In this document: positions 49,408 through 58,051 of the stretch, piece after piece
How positions within the stretch are numbered: the stretch's first letter is position 1
Layout: each line of letters begins with the position of its first letter
Assembly (NCBI GenBank): GCA_902765735.1
Contig: CACXBB010000001.1
Span: 1 to 64,000, forward strand
From: an uncultured Eubacteriales bacterium
GTDB lineage: Bacteria > Bacillota > Clostridia > Christensenellales > Aristaeellaceae
Length of the DNA stretch: 64,000 nucleotides
Reading direction: 5' to 3'
Program-made: the position numbers and the translations under genes
Notes under the pieces: model-generated
Told to the model about the DNA's origin: nothing
Seen by the model: the letters and a program-made list of their open reading frames with translations, nothing else
Database searches by the model: none

Positions 49408-51429
49408 TCAACCCGGGTTCCGGTGCGTCATCTTCTCCCGCCGCTTGCGCCGCTGGCGGGATTGCTCCTGCGTAGCCATAACCTTTTCGCCCTTCAGGGC
49501 CAGCATCTGGTCGCGGTACTTGGCGGCCTTCTCGAAGTCGAGGTTGTTGGCGGCCTGGAGCATCAGTTCCTCGATGCGCTCGATAGCCATCTGGCGCTCG
49601 GTCTCGTCCATCGCGGGGCCCGCGGTGTCGTCGGCGGCGCGGGTGACCTCCATGAGCTCCCGGATGGCGCTGCGCACGGTCTGCGGCGTGATGTGGTGCG
49701 CCTCGTTGTAGGCCTGCTGGATGGCCCGGCGGCGGTTGGTCTCGGTGATGGCGCTGAGCATGGACTCGGTCATGTCGTCGGCGTACATGATCACCCGCCC
49801 GTCCACGTTGCGCGCGGCGCGGCCGATGGTCTGTATGAGCGAGGTCTCCGAGCGCAAAAAGCCCTCCTTGTCGGCGTCCAGTATGCACACCAGCGACACC
49901 TCGGGCATGTCCAGGCCCTCCCTCAACAGGTTGATGCCCACCAGCACGTCGAACTCCCCGGTCCGAAGCCCGCGGATCAGCTTGATGCGGTCCAGCGTTT
50001 CGATGTCGGAGTGCAGATACTCCACCCGCACGTCCAGCTCCCGCAGGTACTGGGTCAGGCTCTCGGCCATGCGCTTGGTCAGCGTGGTTACCAGCACGCG
50101 CCCGCCCTGCGCCGTGACCTTGTTGATCTCGCCCACCAGGTCGTCCACCTGCCCGGTGGCGGGGCGGACGACGATCTCCGGGTCGATCAGCCCCGTGGGG
50201 CGGATGATCTGCTCCACCACCTGCCCGGCCCGGGACAGCTCGTAGTCCCCGGGGGTGGCGGAGACGTAGATCACCTGGTTGGCCCGCTGCTCAAACTCGT
50301 GGAACTTCAGGGGCCGGTTGTCGAAGGCGGCGGGCAGGCGGAAGCCGTAGTCCACCAGCGCGCGCTTGCGGGCGAAGTCGCCGTTGTACATGCCCCGGAT
50401 CTGCGGCACGGTGACGTGGGACTCGTCGATGAAGATCAGGAAGTCCTTCGGAAAGTAGTCCATCAGCGTGAACGGCGCCTCCCCGGACTGCCGCCCGTCG
50501 AAGTAGCGGGAGTAGTTCTCGATGCCGCTGCAATAGCCCAGCTCGCGCATCATCTCGATGTCGTAGTGCACCCGCTGCTCCAGCCGCTGGGCCTCCAGCA
50601 GCCGGTCCGCGGCGCGGAAGTCCTCGAGACGCAGCGCCAGGTCCTCCTCGATCTGGGCGATGCAGCGGTCCAGCTTGTCCTTGGAGGTGGCGTAGTGGCT
50701 GGCAGGGAAGATCATCACGTGGTTCATGTACCGAAGGGCCTTGCCCGTCACCATGTCGATCTCGGAGATGCGCTCGATCTCGTCGCCAAAGAACTCCACC
50801 CGCACGCCCTTCTTCTCGGAGGCCGCCGGGATGATCTCCACCACCTCGCCCCGCACCCGGAACGTGCCGCGCTCCGGCTCGAAGTCGTTGCGGGTGAACT
50901 GTATCTCCACCAACCGCCGCAGAAGGTCGTCCCGGTCGATCACCTGCCCCTCCCGAAGCGACACGGACAGGTCCTCGTACTCCTCCGGGCTGCCCAGGCC
51001 GTAGATGCAGCTTACCGACGCCACGATCACCACGTCCCGCCGCTCCGAAAGCCACGCCGTGGCGCTGTGGCGCATGCGGTCGATCTCGTCGTTGACGGAG
51101 GAGTCCTTCTCGATGAAGGTGTCCGACGAGGGGATGTACGCCTCGGGCTGGTAATAATCGTAATAGGAGACAAAATACCCCACCGCGTTCTCCGGGAAGA
51201 ACTCCCGGAACTCCGCCGCCAGCTGCGCCGCCAGCGTCTTGTTGTGGGCGATGACCAGCGCGGGACGGTTGGCGTTTTTGATGATGTTCGCCATGGTGAA
51301 GGTCTTGCCCGAGCCCGTGACGCCCAGCAAAACCTGATGCTTCAGCCCCTTCTGAAGCCCCTGCGTCAGCGCCTCGATGGCCTGGGGCTGATCCCCCGTG
51401 GGCGCGTAATCCGAATGCAGCTTGAACAC
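49408..51429 (-). CDS. uvrB: Excinuclease ABC subunit B
   Basis: UvrB is the helicase-like subunit that verifies lesions and recruits UvrC. The start is the GTG at 51429: AAGGAGG lies 8 nt upstream and the product then begins [17 protein letters not shown] as in the family. The earlier in-frame ATGs overlap the promoter. The 673-aa product has Walker [10 protein letters not shown], the beta-hairpin region [30 protein letters not shown], the helicase C domain with QTIGRAARN, and a C-terminal UVR motif ([23 protein letters not shown]). A LexA-like box lies upstream. Confidence 0.97.
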   Translation of the reverse strand: MFKLHSDYAPTGDQPQAIEALTQGLQKGLKHQVLLGVTGSGKTFTMANIIKNANRPALVIAHNKTLAAQLAAEFREFFPENAVGYFVSYYDYYQPEAYIPSSDTFIEKDSSVNDEIDRMRHSATAWLSERRDVVIVASVSCIYGLGSPEEYEDLSVSLREGQVIDRDDLLRRLVEIQFTRNDFEPERGTFRVRGEVVEIIPAASEKKGVRVEFFGDEIERISEIDMVTGKALRYMNHVMIFPASHYATSKDKLDRCIAQIEEDLALRLEDFRAADRLLEAQRLEQRVHYDIEMMRELGYCSGIENYSRYFDGRQSGEAPFTLMDYFPKDFLIFIDESHVTVPQIRGMYNGDFARKRALVDYGFRLPAAFDNRPLKFHEFEQRANQVIYVSATPGDYELSRAGQVVEQIIRPTGLIDPEIVVRPATGQVDDLVGEINKVTAQGGRVLVTTLTKRMAESLTQYLRELDVRVEYLHSDIETLDRIKLIRGLRTGEFDVLVGINLLREGLDMPEVSLVCILDADKEGFLRSETSLIQTIGRAARNVDGRVIMYADDMTESMLSAITETNRRRAIQQAYNEAHHITPQTVRSAIRELMEVTRAADDTAGPAMDETERQMAIERIEELMLQAANNLDFEKAAKYRDQMLALKGEKVMATQEQSRQRRKRREKMTHRNPG

Positions 51430-51454
51430 AGCGAACACCTCCTTCATATTCCCC

Positions 51455-51483
51455 ATTATAGCACCAATGATTTATAATGAAAA
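51455..51483 (-). promoter_or_regulatory. uvrB promoter
   Basis: On the minus strand TATAAT (complement of 51455-51460) and TTTTCA (complement of 51478-51483) are 17 bp apart, 26 bp upstream of the GTG start. Confidence 0.6.
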
Positions 51484-51498
51484 CACCGCGCGAAAACT

Positions 51499-51512
51499 TA
51501 AACATGTGTTCG
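51499..51512. promoter_or_regulatory. LexA/DinR-like SOS box
   Basis: TAAACATGTGTTCG matches the Gram-positive consensus CGAAC-N4-GTTCG at all but the first two positions. It is 16 bp upstream of the uvrB -35 box and 25 bp upstream of the rnfC -35 box. SOS control of uvrB is common, which supports the assignment. Confidence 0.5.
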
Positions 51513-51536
51513 ATTGTATCTTTTACCGGCTTTCGC

Positions 51537-51565
51537 TTTACAAAAGTCACATTCTATGTTACTAT
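51537..51565 (+). promoter_or_regulatory. rnf operon promoter
   Basis: TTTACA (51537-51542) and TACTAT (51560-51565) with a 17-bp spacer. A 120-nt leader follows before rnfC; no clear regulatory structure or leader peptide is recognised in it. Confidence 0.65.
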
Positions 51566-51685
51566 ATATGTAAGACAATGCGGAGGGTCCGCGAGGGGAT
51601 ATCGGGTTTGGGAAGACATGATATGATTGCCTTCTTTATTATGTATTTTTGGAGAATAAACATCGACGGAAAGGGGTAGAAGACG

Positions 51686-53035
51686 GTGAGAAATACATTT
51701 CGCGGCGGCGTGCACCCGGCTTACCACAAGGAACTGAGCCGGGAGCAGGCGCTGCGTCCGTTCGAGGCGAAGGGGGAGATGGTCTATCCGCTCGCCCATC
51801 ACATCGGAAAGCCCGCGAAGCCCGTGGTCAAGAAAAACGACCCGGTGCTGGTGGGCCAGCGAATCGCCGAGGCGGACGGCTACGTGTCCGCCAACATATT
51901 CAGCGCCTGTTCCGGCAAGGTGAAGGCGGTGGAGAAGCGCCGCACCCTGTCGGGCGCCATGCAGGAGTGCGTGGTGATCGACAACGACGGCCTGTACACG
52001 AAGGCGGAGGGCTTCGGGACCCGCGAGGACGTGTCGGGGCTCACCAATCAGGAGATCGTGGACCGCGTGCGCGATGCGGGCATCATCGGCCTGGGCGGCG
52101 CGGGCTTCCCGACCCACGTGAAGCTCTCGCCGAAGGCGCCGGACGATATCAAATACGTCATCGCCAACGGCGCGGAGTGCGAGCCCTACCTCACCTGCAA
52201 CGATCAGCTGATGCGCACCCAGGCGGACGCCATCGTGGAGGGCCTGGAAATTATGCTCCGGCTCTTCAAGAACGCCCACGGCGTCGTGGCCATCGAGGAC
52301 AACAAGCCCGTGGCCATCGCCGCCATGATCCAGGCGGCCCAGGGCCACAGCCGCATACGGGTGCTGTCGATGAACACGAAGTACCCGCAGGGCGGTGAGA
52401 AGAGCCTGATCAGCGCCATCGCCGGCAAGGATTATCCCGCCCGGATGCTGCCCGCGGACGTGGGCTGCATCGTGGAGAACGTGGGCACGATCCTCGCCAT
52501 ACAGCGCGCGGTGGTGTTCAGGGAGCCGCTTTACACGCACTGCTTCACCCTCACCGGCGACGCGGTGAAGAACCCCGGCAACTACATGGTGCCGGACGGG
52601 GCGAGCTTCGCGGAGCTCGTGGAGTATTCCGGCGGGCTCAAGGAAGGCGTGACGCTCAAAAAGGCGCTGGCCGGCGGCCCGATGATGGGCATCGCCATGG
52701 CGTCGCTGGACGTGCCGATCCAGAAGATGAACAACGGCCTCACGCTGCTCACCGACGATCCGGCGGAGCTGGCGGAGGCGCAGATGACCGCGTGCCTGCA
52801 CTGCGGGCGCTGCACCACGGTCTGTCCGCTGGGGCTCATGCCGCAGCTCATGGCCGACGCCATCGTGGACAAGGACATGGACCGCTTCGAGAACAGGCTC
52901 TACGGCCTGGAGTGCATGCAGTGCGGCAGCTGCAGCTATATCTGCCCTGCCAAGCGCCCGCTGACGCAGATGTTCAAGCAGGCCAAGGGCGAAATCATGG
53001 CGCGCAAACGCGCGGAGGCGGGAGGTAAAAAATGA
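51686..53035 (+). CDS. rnfC: Rnf complex subunit RnfC
   Basis: RnfC is the peripheral NADH-side subunit of the ion-pumping ferredoxin:NAD oxidoreductase. The 449-aa product starts at a GTG (FRGGVHPAYHKELS). It contains the FMN/NADH-binding Gly-rich loop GIIGLGGAGFPTHVKL (about residue 131), the NGAECEPYLTCND motif and two 4Fe-4S clusters in the C-terminal part (CLHCGRCTTVCP and CMQCGSCSYICP). It leads a tightly spaced cluster rnfC-DG-E-A-B with 4-nt overlaps. Confidence 0.96.
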   Translation: MRNTFRGGVHPAYHKELSREQALRPFEAKGEMVYPLAHHIGKPAKPVVKKNDPVLVGQRIAEADGYVSANIFSACSGKVKAVEKRRTLSGAMQECVVIDNDGLYTKAEGFGTREDVSGLTNQEIVDRVRDAGIIGLGGAGFPTHVKLSPKAPDDIKYVIANGAECEPYLTCNDQLMRTQADAIVEGLEIMLRLFKNAHGVVAIEDNKPVAIAAMIQAAQGHSRIRVLSMNTKYPQGGEKSLISAIAGKDYPARMLPADVGCIVENVGTILAIQRAVVFREPLYTHCFTLTGDAVKNPGNYMVPDGASFAELVEYSGGLKEGVTLKKALAGGPMMGIAMASLDVPIQKMNNGLTLLTDDPAELAEAQMTACLHCGRCTTVCPLGLMPQLMADAIVDKDMDRFENRLYGLECMQCGSCSYICPAKRPLTQMFKQAKGEIMARKRAEAGGKK

Positions 53036-54606
53036 ACAACGCATTGAATCTGTCCTCCGGCCCGCACATTCGGGATAAATGGACGACGCCGTATATCATG
53101 CACGTGGTGTCCCTGTCGCTGTTGCCGGCGACCATCGTGGGCGTGTGCGTGCACGGGCTGAACGCGCTGATGGTGGTGCTGGCGTCGGTGTTTACCGCGG
53201 TGGCGTCGGAGTTCGCGTTCGACAAGCTGTGCCACAAGCCGGACACCTGGAAGGACGGCAGCGCCATCGTGACGGGCCTGATGCTGGCGCTGTGCCTGTC
53301 CCCGGACTGCCCGCTGCACCTGCCCGTGATCGGCGCGATGTTCGCCATACTGGTGGTGAAGTGCTGCTTCGGCGGCCTGGGCAAGAACTTCCTGAACCCG
53401 GCGCTGGCGGCCCGGTGCTTCCTGCTGATCTCCTTCGGCACCAGCATGACCCGCTTCACCGTGGACGGCGTCTCGACCGCGACCCCGGTGGCGGAGCTCA
53501 TACAGGGCAAGGCGGTCAACATCACCAGCATGTTCCTGGGCACGGCCCCCGGCGTCATCGGCGGCAGCGCGCTGGCGCTGTTGATCGGCGGACTGGTACT
53601 GTGGTCGCTGGATATCATCCACGGCGAGATCTGCTTCTCGGTGCTGGGCGGCTTTACGCTGTTCATCGGGCTGTTTGGCGGCCAGGGCTTTGATCCCAAG
53701 TACCTCGCCGCGAACATCTGCGGCGGCGGCGTGATCATGGCAGCCTTCTACATGGCCACCGACTACACCACCTCCCCCGTCAGCCGGCTGGGCCAGATGA
53801 TCTACGGCCTGACCATCGGCGTGCTGGGCGGCATCTTCCGCCTGTACGGCGGCTCGGCGGACTCCTTCAGCTACTCGGTGATCTCCGCCAACCTGCTGAC
53901 CCCCGTGATCGACATGAACATCTTCCCGAAGCCCTACGCCTTCCGGAAGAAGTCCGTGCTCACCCGCGGCAACATCGGCGTGGGCGACCTGATCAGCCGC
54001 GTGCCCAGGCCGGTGGTGGTGCTGACCACCATCACGATCATCGCGGGCCTGGCCTTAAGCGGCGTGTTCTCCATGACCAAGGACACCATCGAGAACCAGA
54101 AGCTGGCGGCCAACCTGGCCTCCTTCCAGGTGGTCGTGCCCGAGGCGGAGAGCTTCAAGTCCGACGAGACCATCGACCAGGCCATCGCCGATCTGAACGG
54201 CGGGGTGTACGGCTCGGACTTCGGGCGCGCGTACATCAACGAGGCCTATGTGGGCGTGGACGCCGCGGGCGAGACCGTGGGCTACGTGATCCGCGCCACC
54301 TCCTCCGACGGCTTTGACGGCGACGTCTCCATGGCCGTGGGCCTGAACGCCGAGGGCGCGATCAACGCTATCGACTTCACGACCCTCAACGAGACCCCCG
54401 GCATGGGCATGCGCGTGGCCGATCCGGAGTTCAAGGATCAGTTCAACGGCAGGGCCGTGAGCAAATTCACCCTGAACAAGGCCGGCGGCAGCACGGAGGA
54501 GGACCAGATCGACACCGTCTCCGGCGCGTCCACCACCTCCGGGGCCGTGGTCAACGCCGTGAACGCCGCGCTGGACTTCTTCAACACCACGGTGAAGGGA
54601 GGCTGA
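53032..54606 (+). CDS. rnfD: Fused RnfD-RnfG subunit of the Rnf complex
   Basis: One 524-aa frame covers two subunits. Residues 1 to about 312 are RnfD, with about ten helices and the covalent-FMN motif DGVSTAT at 145-151. After a cytoplasmic-looking linker (RKKSVLTRGNIGVGD) comes a helix at about 326-345, then the RnfG FMN-binding domain with SGASTT at 497-502, where the last Thr is the expected flavin site. Normally these are separate genes in the order rnfD, rnfG. No stop or start signal is visible at the junction, and the fusion keeps both flavin motifs. It overlaps rnfC by 4 nt. Confidence 0.93.
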   Translation: MNNALNLSSGPHIRDKWTTPYIMHVVSLSLLPATIVGVCVHGLNALMVVLASVFTAVASEFAFDKLCHKPDTWKDGSAIVTGLMLALCLSPDCPLHLPVIGAMFAILVVKCCFGGLGKNFLNPALAARCFLLISFGTSMTRFTVDGVSTATPVAELIQGKAVNITSMFLGTAPGVIGGSALALLIGGLVLWSLDIIHGEICFSVLGGFTLFIGLFGGQGFDPKYLAANICGGGVIMAAFYMATDYTTSPVSRLGQMIYGLTIGVLGGIFRLYGGSADSFSYSVISANLLTPVIDMNIFPKPYAFRKKSVLTRGNIGVGDLISRVPRPVVVLTTITIIAGLALSGVFSMTKDTIENQKLAANLASFQVVVPEAESFKSDETIDQAIADLNGGVYGSDFGRAYINEAYVGVDAAGETVGYVIRATSSDGFDGDVSMAVGLNAEGAINAIDFTTLNETPGMGMRVADPEFKDQFNGRAVSKFTLNKAGGSTEEDQIDTVSGASTTSGAVVNAVNAALDFFNTTVKGG

Positions 54607-54610
54607 CGGT

Positions 54611-55294
54611 ATGAACAAGTATGTTGAACGCCTGTACAACGGGCTCGTCAAGGAAAACCCGACGCTGATACTGATGCTGGGCATGTGCCCCACGCTGGCG
54701 GTTTCCACCCGCGCCATGAACGGTATCGGCATGGGCCTGTCCACCACGGCGGTGCTGATACTGTCCAACGTGGTGATCTCCCTGCTTCGCAAGGTGATCC
54801 CCGACGAGGTGCGCCTGCCCGCCTACATCGTGGTGGTGGCTTCGCTGGTGACGGTGACGGAGCTGTTGATCGAGGCCTACCTGCCCTCGCTGTACGCGGC
54901 CCTGGGCATCTATATCCCGCTGATCGTCGTGAACTGCATCATACTGGGCCGCGCAGAGGCCTACGCCAACAAGCATACCCCGGGGCTCAGCTTCATGGAC
55001 GGCCTGGGCATGGGCCTGGGCTTCACCATCGCGCTGACCCTGGCGGGCCTGTTCCGCGAGGTGCTGGGCAACGGCACCGCCTTCGGCATTCAGGTGTTGC
55101 CCGCCAGCGTCGAGCCCATCGCCATTTTCATACAGCCTCCGGGGGCGTTCCTGGTGATCGCCGCCATCATTGCGGTCCAGAACGCCATCGGCATCAAGAC
55201 CCGCCAGCGCAAGCTGGTGGAGGGCGGCTGCAGCGGCGTGTGCGCCACCTGCTCCGCCCAGTGCGGCATGAATGAGGAGGTGTCGGCCAAGTGA
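54611..55294 (+). CDS. rnfE: Rnf complex subunit RnfE
   Basis: An integral membrane subunit (227 aa, six helices) related to NqrD. Recognisable segments are NPTLILMLGMCPTLAVSTRAMNGIGMG, VNCIILGRAEAYANK and DGLGMGLGFTIALTL. Cys26 in the first helix is the conserved position for the intramembrane iron-sulfur cluster shared with RnfA. A C-terminal tail rich in Cys (CSGVCATCSAQCG) follows the last helix. GGAGG precedes the ATG, and the stop overlaps the rnfA GTG. Confidence 0.95.
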   Translation: MNKYVERLYNGLVKENPTLILMLGMCPTLAVSTRAMNGIGMGLSTTAVLILSNVVISLLRKVIPDEVRLPAYIVVVASLVTVTELLIEAYLPSLYAALGIYIPLIVVNCIILGRAEAYANKHTPGLSFMDGLGMGLGFTIALTLAGLFREVLGNGTAFGIQVLPASVEPIAIFIQPPGAFLVIAAIIAVQNAIGIKTRQRKLVEGGCSGVCATCSAQCGMNEEVSAK

Positions 55295-55872
55295 ACACCA
55301 GCTTGATCATGATCGTGATCGGCGCCGCGCTGATCAACAACGTGGTGCTCAACCAGTTCCTGGGCATCTGCTCCTTCCTGGGCGTGTCCAAGCAGATGAA
55401 GGCATCCGCCTCGCTGGGCATGGCGGTGGTGTTCGTCATCACCATCGCCTCCGCCGTGGCCAACCTGCTCTACGACTACGTGCTGAACCCGCTGGGCCTG
55501 GACTTTATGAAGACCATCGTGTTCATACTGGTCATCGCCGCGCTGGTGCAGATCGTGGAGATGTTCTTAAAAAAGACCTCCCCGGCGATCTACAAGGCGC
55601 TGGGCATCTACCTGCCGCTGATCACCACAAACTGCGCGGTGCTGGGCGTGGCGCTGACCAACGTGCAGAACGGCTACAACTTCCTGGAGAGCATACTGGC
55701 CGGCTTCGGCACGGCGGTGGGCTACACGCTGGCCATCGTGCTGCTGGCGGGCATTCGCTCCCGCATTCACGAGGAGGATATCCCCGCACCCCTGCGCGGC
55801 GCGCCCATCGTGATGATCTCCGCGGCGCTGATGTCCATTGCGTTCATGGGCTTCTCCGGCCTGTCGTTCTGA
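55291..55872 (+). CDS. rnfA: Rnf complex subunit RnfA
   Basis: The NqrE-like membrane subunit, 193 aa with six helices in inverted symmetry to RnfE. Markers are NNVVLNQFLGICSFLGVSKQ (with the conserved cluster Cys), the second Cys in YLPLITTNCAVLGVAL, and GTAVGYTLAIVLLAGIRSRI. It starts at a GTG overlapping rnfE by 4 nt and ends 13 bp before rnfB. Confidence 0.96.
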   Translation: MNTSLIMIVIGAALINNVVLNQFLGICSFLGVSKQMKASASLGMAVVFVITIASAVANLLYDYVLNPLGLDFMKTIVFILVIAALVQIVEMFLKKTSPAIYKALGIYLPLITTNCAVLGVALTNVQNGYNFLESILAGFGTAVGYTLAIVLLAGIRSRIHEEDIPAPLRGAPIVMISAALMSIAFMGFSGLSF

Positions 55873-55885
55873 GGGAGGTGCGGAC

Positions 55886-56689
55886 ATGCAGATCATCATT
55901 GTAACCACCATCGTCATCGCACTGGTCGGCGTCATCGTGGGCGCGGGACTGGTGTATACGGGCAATAAGTTCCACGTCGAAGTGGACGAGCGGGAGGCCG
56001 CCGTGCGCGAGGTCCTGCCCGGCAACAACTGCGGCGCCTGCGGCTTCGCGGGCTGCGACGCCATGGCGGCGGCCATCGCCAAGGGGGAGGCTCCGGTGAA
56101 CGGCTGTCCCGTGGGCGGCGCGCCGGTGGCCAAGCAGATCGGCGAGATCATGGGCACCTCCGCCGACGCCGCCGAGCGCAGGGTCGCCTTCGTGCGCTGC
56201 AAGGGCTCCTGCGAGGTCACCCACAACCAGGGCAACTACATCGGCATCAACGACTGCCGCGCGGCGGCGCTGTCGGGCATCAACGTTACCGAGTGCGACT
56301 ACGGCTGCATGGGCTTCGGCACCTGCGCCCAGGTCTGCCCGCAGGACGCCATCAACGTGGTGGACGGCGTGGCGGTGGTCAACCGGGCCCGCTGCGTGGG
56401 CTGCGGCCTGTGCGTGAAGGCCTGCCCGAAGCACCTGATCGAGCTGGTGCCCGAGTCCAAGCGCGTGATCGTTCAGTGCTCCAACCGGGACAAGGGCCCC
56501 ATGGTGAAGAAGGTGTGCAAGGCGGGCTGCATCGGCTGCGGCATCTGCCAGAAGCAGTGCGCCTTTGACGCCATCCATGTTGCCGACAACCTGGCCGCCG
56601 TCAACTATGAAAACTGCGTGCAGTGCGGCAGGTGCGTATCGAAGTGTCCGGCCAAGGTCATCACCGAACCGGAGAGCGTTTCCGATTGA
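55886..56689 (+). CDS. rnfB: Rnf complex subunit RnfB (polyferredoxin)
   Basis: RnfB accepts electrons from reduced ferredoxin. ATG 55886 follows GAGGGAGGTG. The 267-aa protein has one N-terminal helix (IIIVTTIVIALVGVIVGAGLVY), an Fe-S domain (LPGNNCGACGFAGCDAM...NGC) and ferredoxin-type clusters in its C-terminal part: CMGFGTCAQVCP, CVGCGLCVKACP, CIGCGICQKQC and CVQCGRCVSKCP. This is the last Rnf gene; nrfA follows after 18 bp. Confidence 0.96.
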   Translation: MQIIIVTTIVIALVGVIVGAGLVYTGNKFHVEVDEREAAVREVLPGNNCGACGFAGCDAMAAAIAKGEAPVNGCPVGGAPVAKQIGEIMGTSADAAERRVAFVRCKGSCEVTHNQGNYIGINDCRAAALSGINVTECDYGCMGFGTCAQVCPQDAINVVDGVAVVNRARCVGCGLCVKACPKHLIELVPESKRVIVQCSNRDKGPMVKKVCKAGCIGCGICQKQCAFDAIHVADNLAAVNYENCVQCGRCVSKCPAKVITEPESVSD

Positions 56690-56707
56690 TATGAGGGAGG
56701 GAGAACC

Positions 56708-57988
56708 ATGGAGAGAAAGCACTACATCAGACTGATCGCCTCGGCGGTGGTCGTGGTGGCTGCGGTGGTCTTCCTGGGCGGTATCGCCGGCGGCAGCGTG
56801 ATGTACCACATGGACAGCCGCGGCGACATGGGCCCGCTCACCCGGGAGGACATCGTCTACCTCGATGTCGAAGCCCCCGAGGCCACCAGCAAGGACGGCA
56901 CCGTCAATGCTCAGGACTGGGCGTCCGTCTACCCGTACATCAGCGTAAGCTGGGGCAACAACAGGGACAACAGCTATGTGACCGACTATTTGGAGCAGGA
57001 CCCGTACCTGGTCAACATCTACGAGGGCTACGGCTTTGCCAAGGACTACGGCAGCGCCCGCGGCCACGAGTACTGCCTGGAGGACGTGCACAAGACCCAG
57101 CGCCCCCACGCCAAGGCCAACTGCCTGACCTGCAAGACCCCCAACTTCGCCAAGCTGGTCAACGACCAGGGCGTGAGCGCGTACTCCATGCCCTTTGAAG
57201 AGGCGGAGGCCCTGATGGAGGAGAGCGTGAGCTGCTACACCTGCCACGCCAACGAGGCCGGCAAGGGCGGCGTGCGCGTGGTGACCCACTCCTACGTCAA
57301 CAAGGCCCTGGGCGACAACGTGAGCGCCATCGACCCGTCCAACATGGCCTGCGGCCAGTGCCACATCGAGTACTACTTCACCCCCGAGGACTCCGAGACC
57401 ATGATGCCCTACCACAGCGTGGAGGAGATGACCCCGGAGGCCATACTGGCCTACTACGACGAGCTCGGCTTCAAGGACTGGGTGCAGGAATCCACCGGCA
57501 CGCCGCTTCTGAAGGCCCAGCATCCCGAGTTTGAGACCTTCCTGCAGGGCAAGCACGCCGCGTTTTTGAACTGCGCCGACTGCCACATGCCCATCGAGAT
57601 GGCCGACGACGGCACCGTGTACCACAGCCACACCCTCGTGAGCCCCCTGGAGAACGACACGCTGCTTCAGACCTGCGCCAAGTGCCATGCCGATACCGAC
57701 ATGACCAAGCTGGTGAAGGGCATCCAGGAGCGCGTCACCGCCCGCGAGACCGAGGTCGGCAACAAGCTGTCCGAGTTCAAGACCGCGCTGGCCGAGGCCG
57801 TCACCGAGGGCAAGAAGTCCGAGGAGGAGCTGGACGCCATCCGCAAGCTGCACCGCGAGGCCCAGTGGTTCTTTGACTTCTGCTACGTCGAGAACGCCGA
57901 GGGCGCGCATAACTCTGAGCTGGCCATGCGCTGCCTGGATACCTCGGAGAGCAAGATCGCCGAGGCCATGGCGCTGCTCGAGGCCTGA
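56708..57988 (+). CDS. nrfA: Pentaheme cytochrome c nitrite reductase NrfA, membrane-anchored
   Basis: NrfA reduces nitrite to ammonium with six electrons outside the cytoplasmic membrane. In the 426-aa product an N-terminal helix (about 9-33) without a clear cleavage site would anchor it. Five heme sites are visible: the catalytic CLTCK at 139-143, with the Lys ligand specific to NrfA, and CYTCH 176-180, CGQCH 215-219, CADCH 289-293 and CAKCH 323-327. CGQCHIEYYF holds the calcium-site and catalytic Tyr, and KAQHPEFETF and HSHTL carry expected His residues. GGGAGG precedes the ATG. It directly follows rnfB, and no nrfH is present. Confidence 0.96.
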   Translation: MERKHYIRLIASAVVVVAAVVFLGGIAGGSVMYHMDSRGDMGPLTREDIVYLDVEAPEATSKDGTVNAQDWASVYPYISVSWGNNRDNSYVTDYLEQDPYLVNIYEGYGFAKDYGSARGHEYCLEDVHKTQRPHAKANCLTCKTPNFAKLVNDQGVSAYSMPFEEAEALMEESVSCYTCHANEAGKGGVRVVTHSYVNKALGDNVSAIDPSNMACGQCHIEYYFTPEDSETMMPYHSVEEMTPEAILAYYDELGFKDWVQESTGTPLLKAQHPEFETFLQGKHAAFLNCADCHMPIEMADDGTVYHSHTLVSPLENDTLLQTCAKCHADTDMTKLVKGIQERVTARETEVGNKLSEFKTALAEAVTEGKKSEEELDAIRKLHREAQWFFDFCYVENAEGAHNSELAMRCLDTSESKIAEAMALLEA

Positions 57989-58005
57989 ACTCCGATCGAC
58001 GCACA

Positions 58006-58026
58006 GGGGCGGCATATCGCCGCCCC
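58006..58026. repeat. Family C-like hairpin between nrfA and resB
   Basis: GGGGCGGC (58006-58013) and GCCGCCCC (58019-58026) with a 5-nt loop, followed by TTGAATTGT. It may weakly terminate the nrfA transcript or be a trimmed family C repeat. Confidence 0.55.
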
Positions 58027-58051
58027 TTGAATTGTATTATATGATAACGCC

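Noticed and set aside
51566-51685. Leader peptide or riboswitch before rnfC
   Set aside because: A short frame (MIAFFIMYFWRINIDGKG) exists but lacks a ribosome-binding site, and no known riboswitch core is recognisable.
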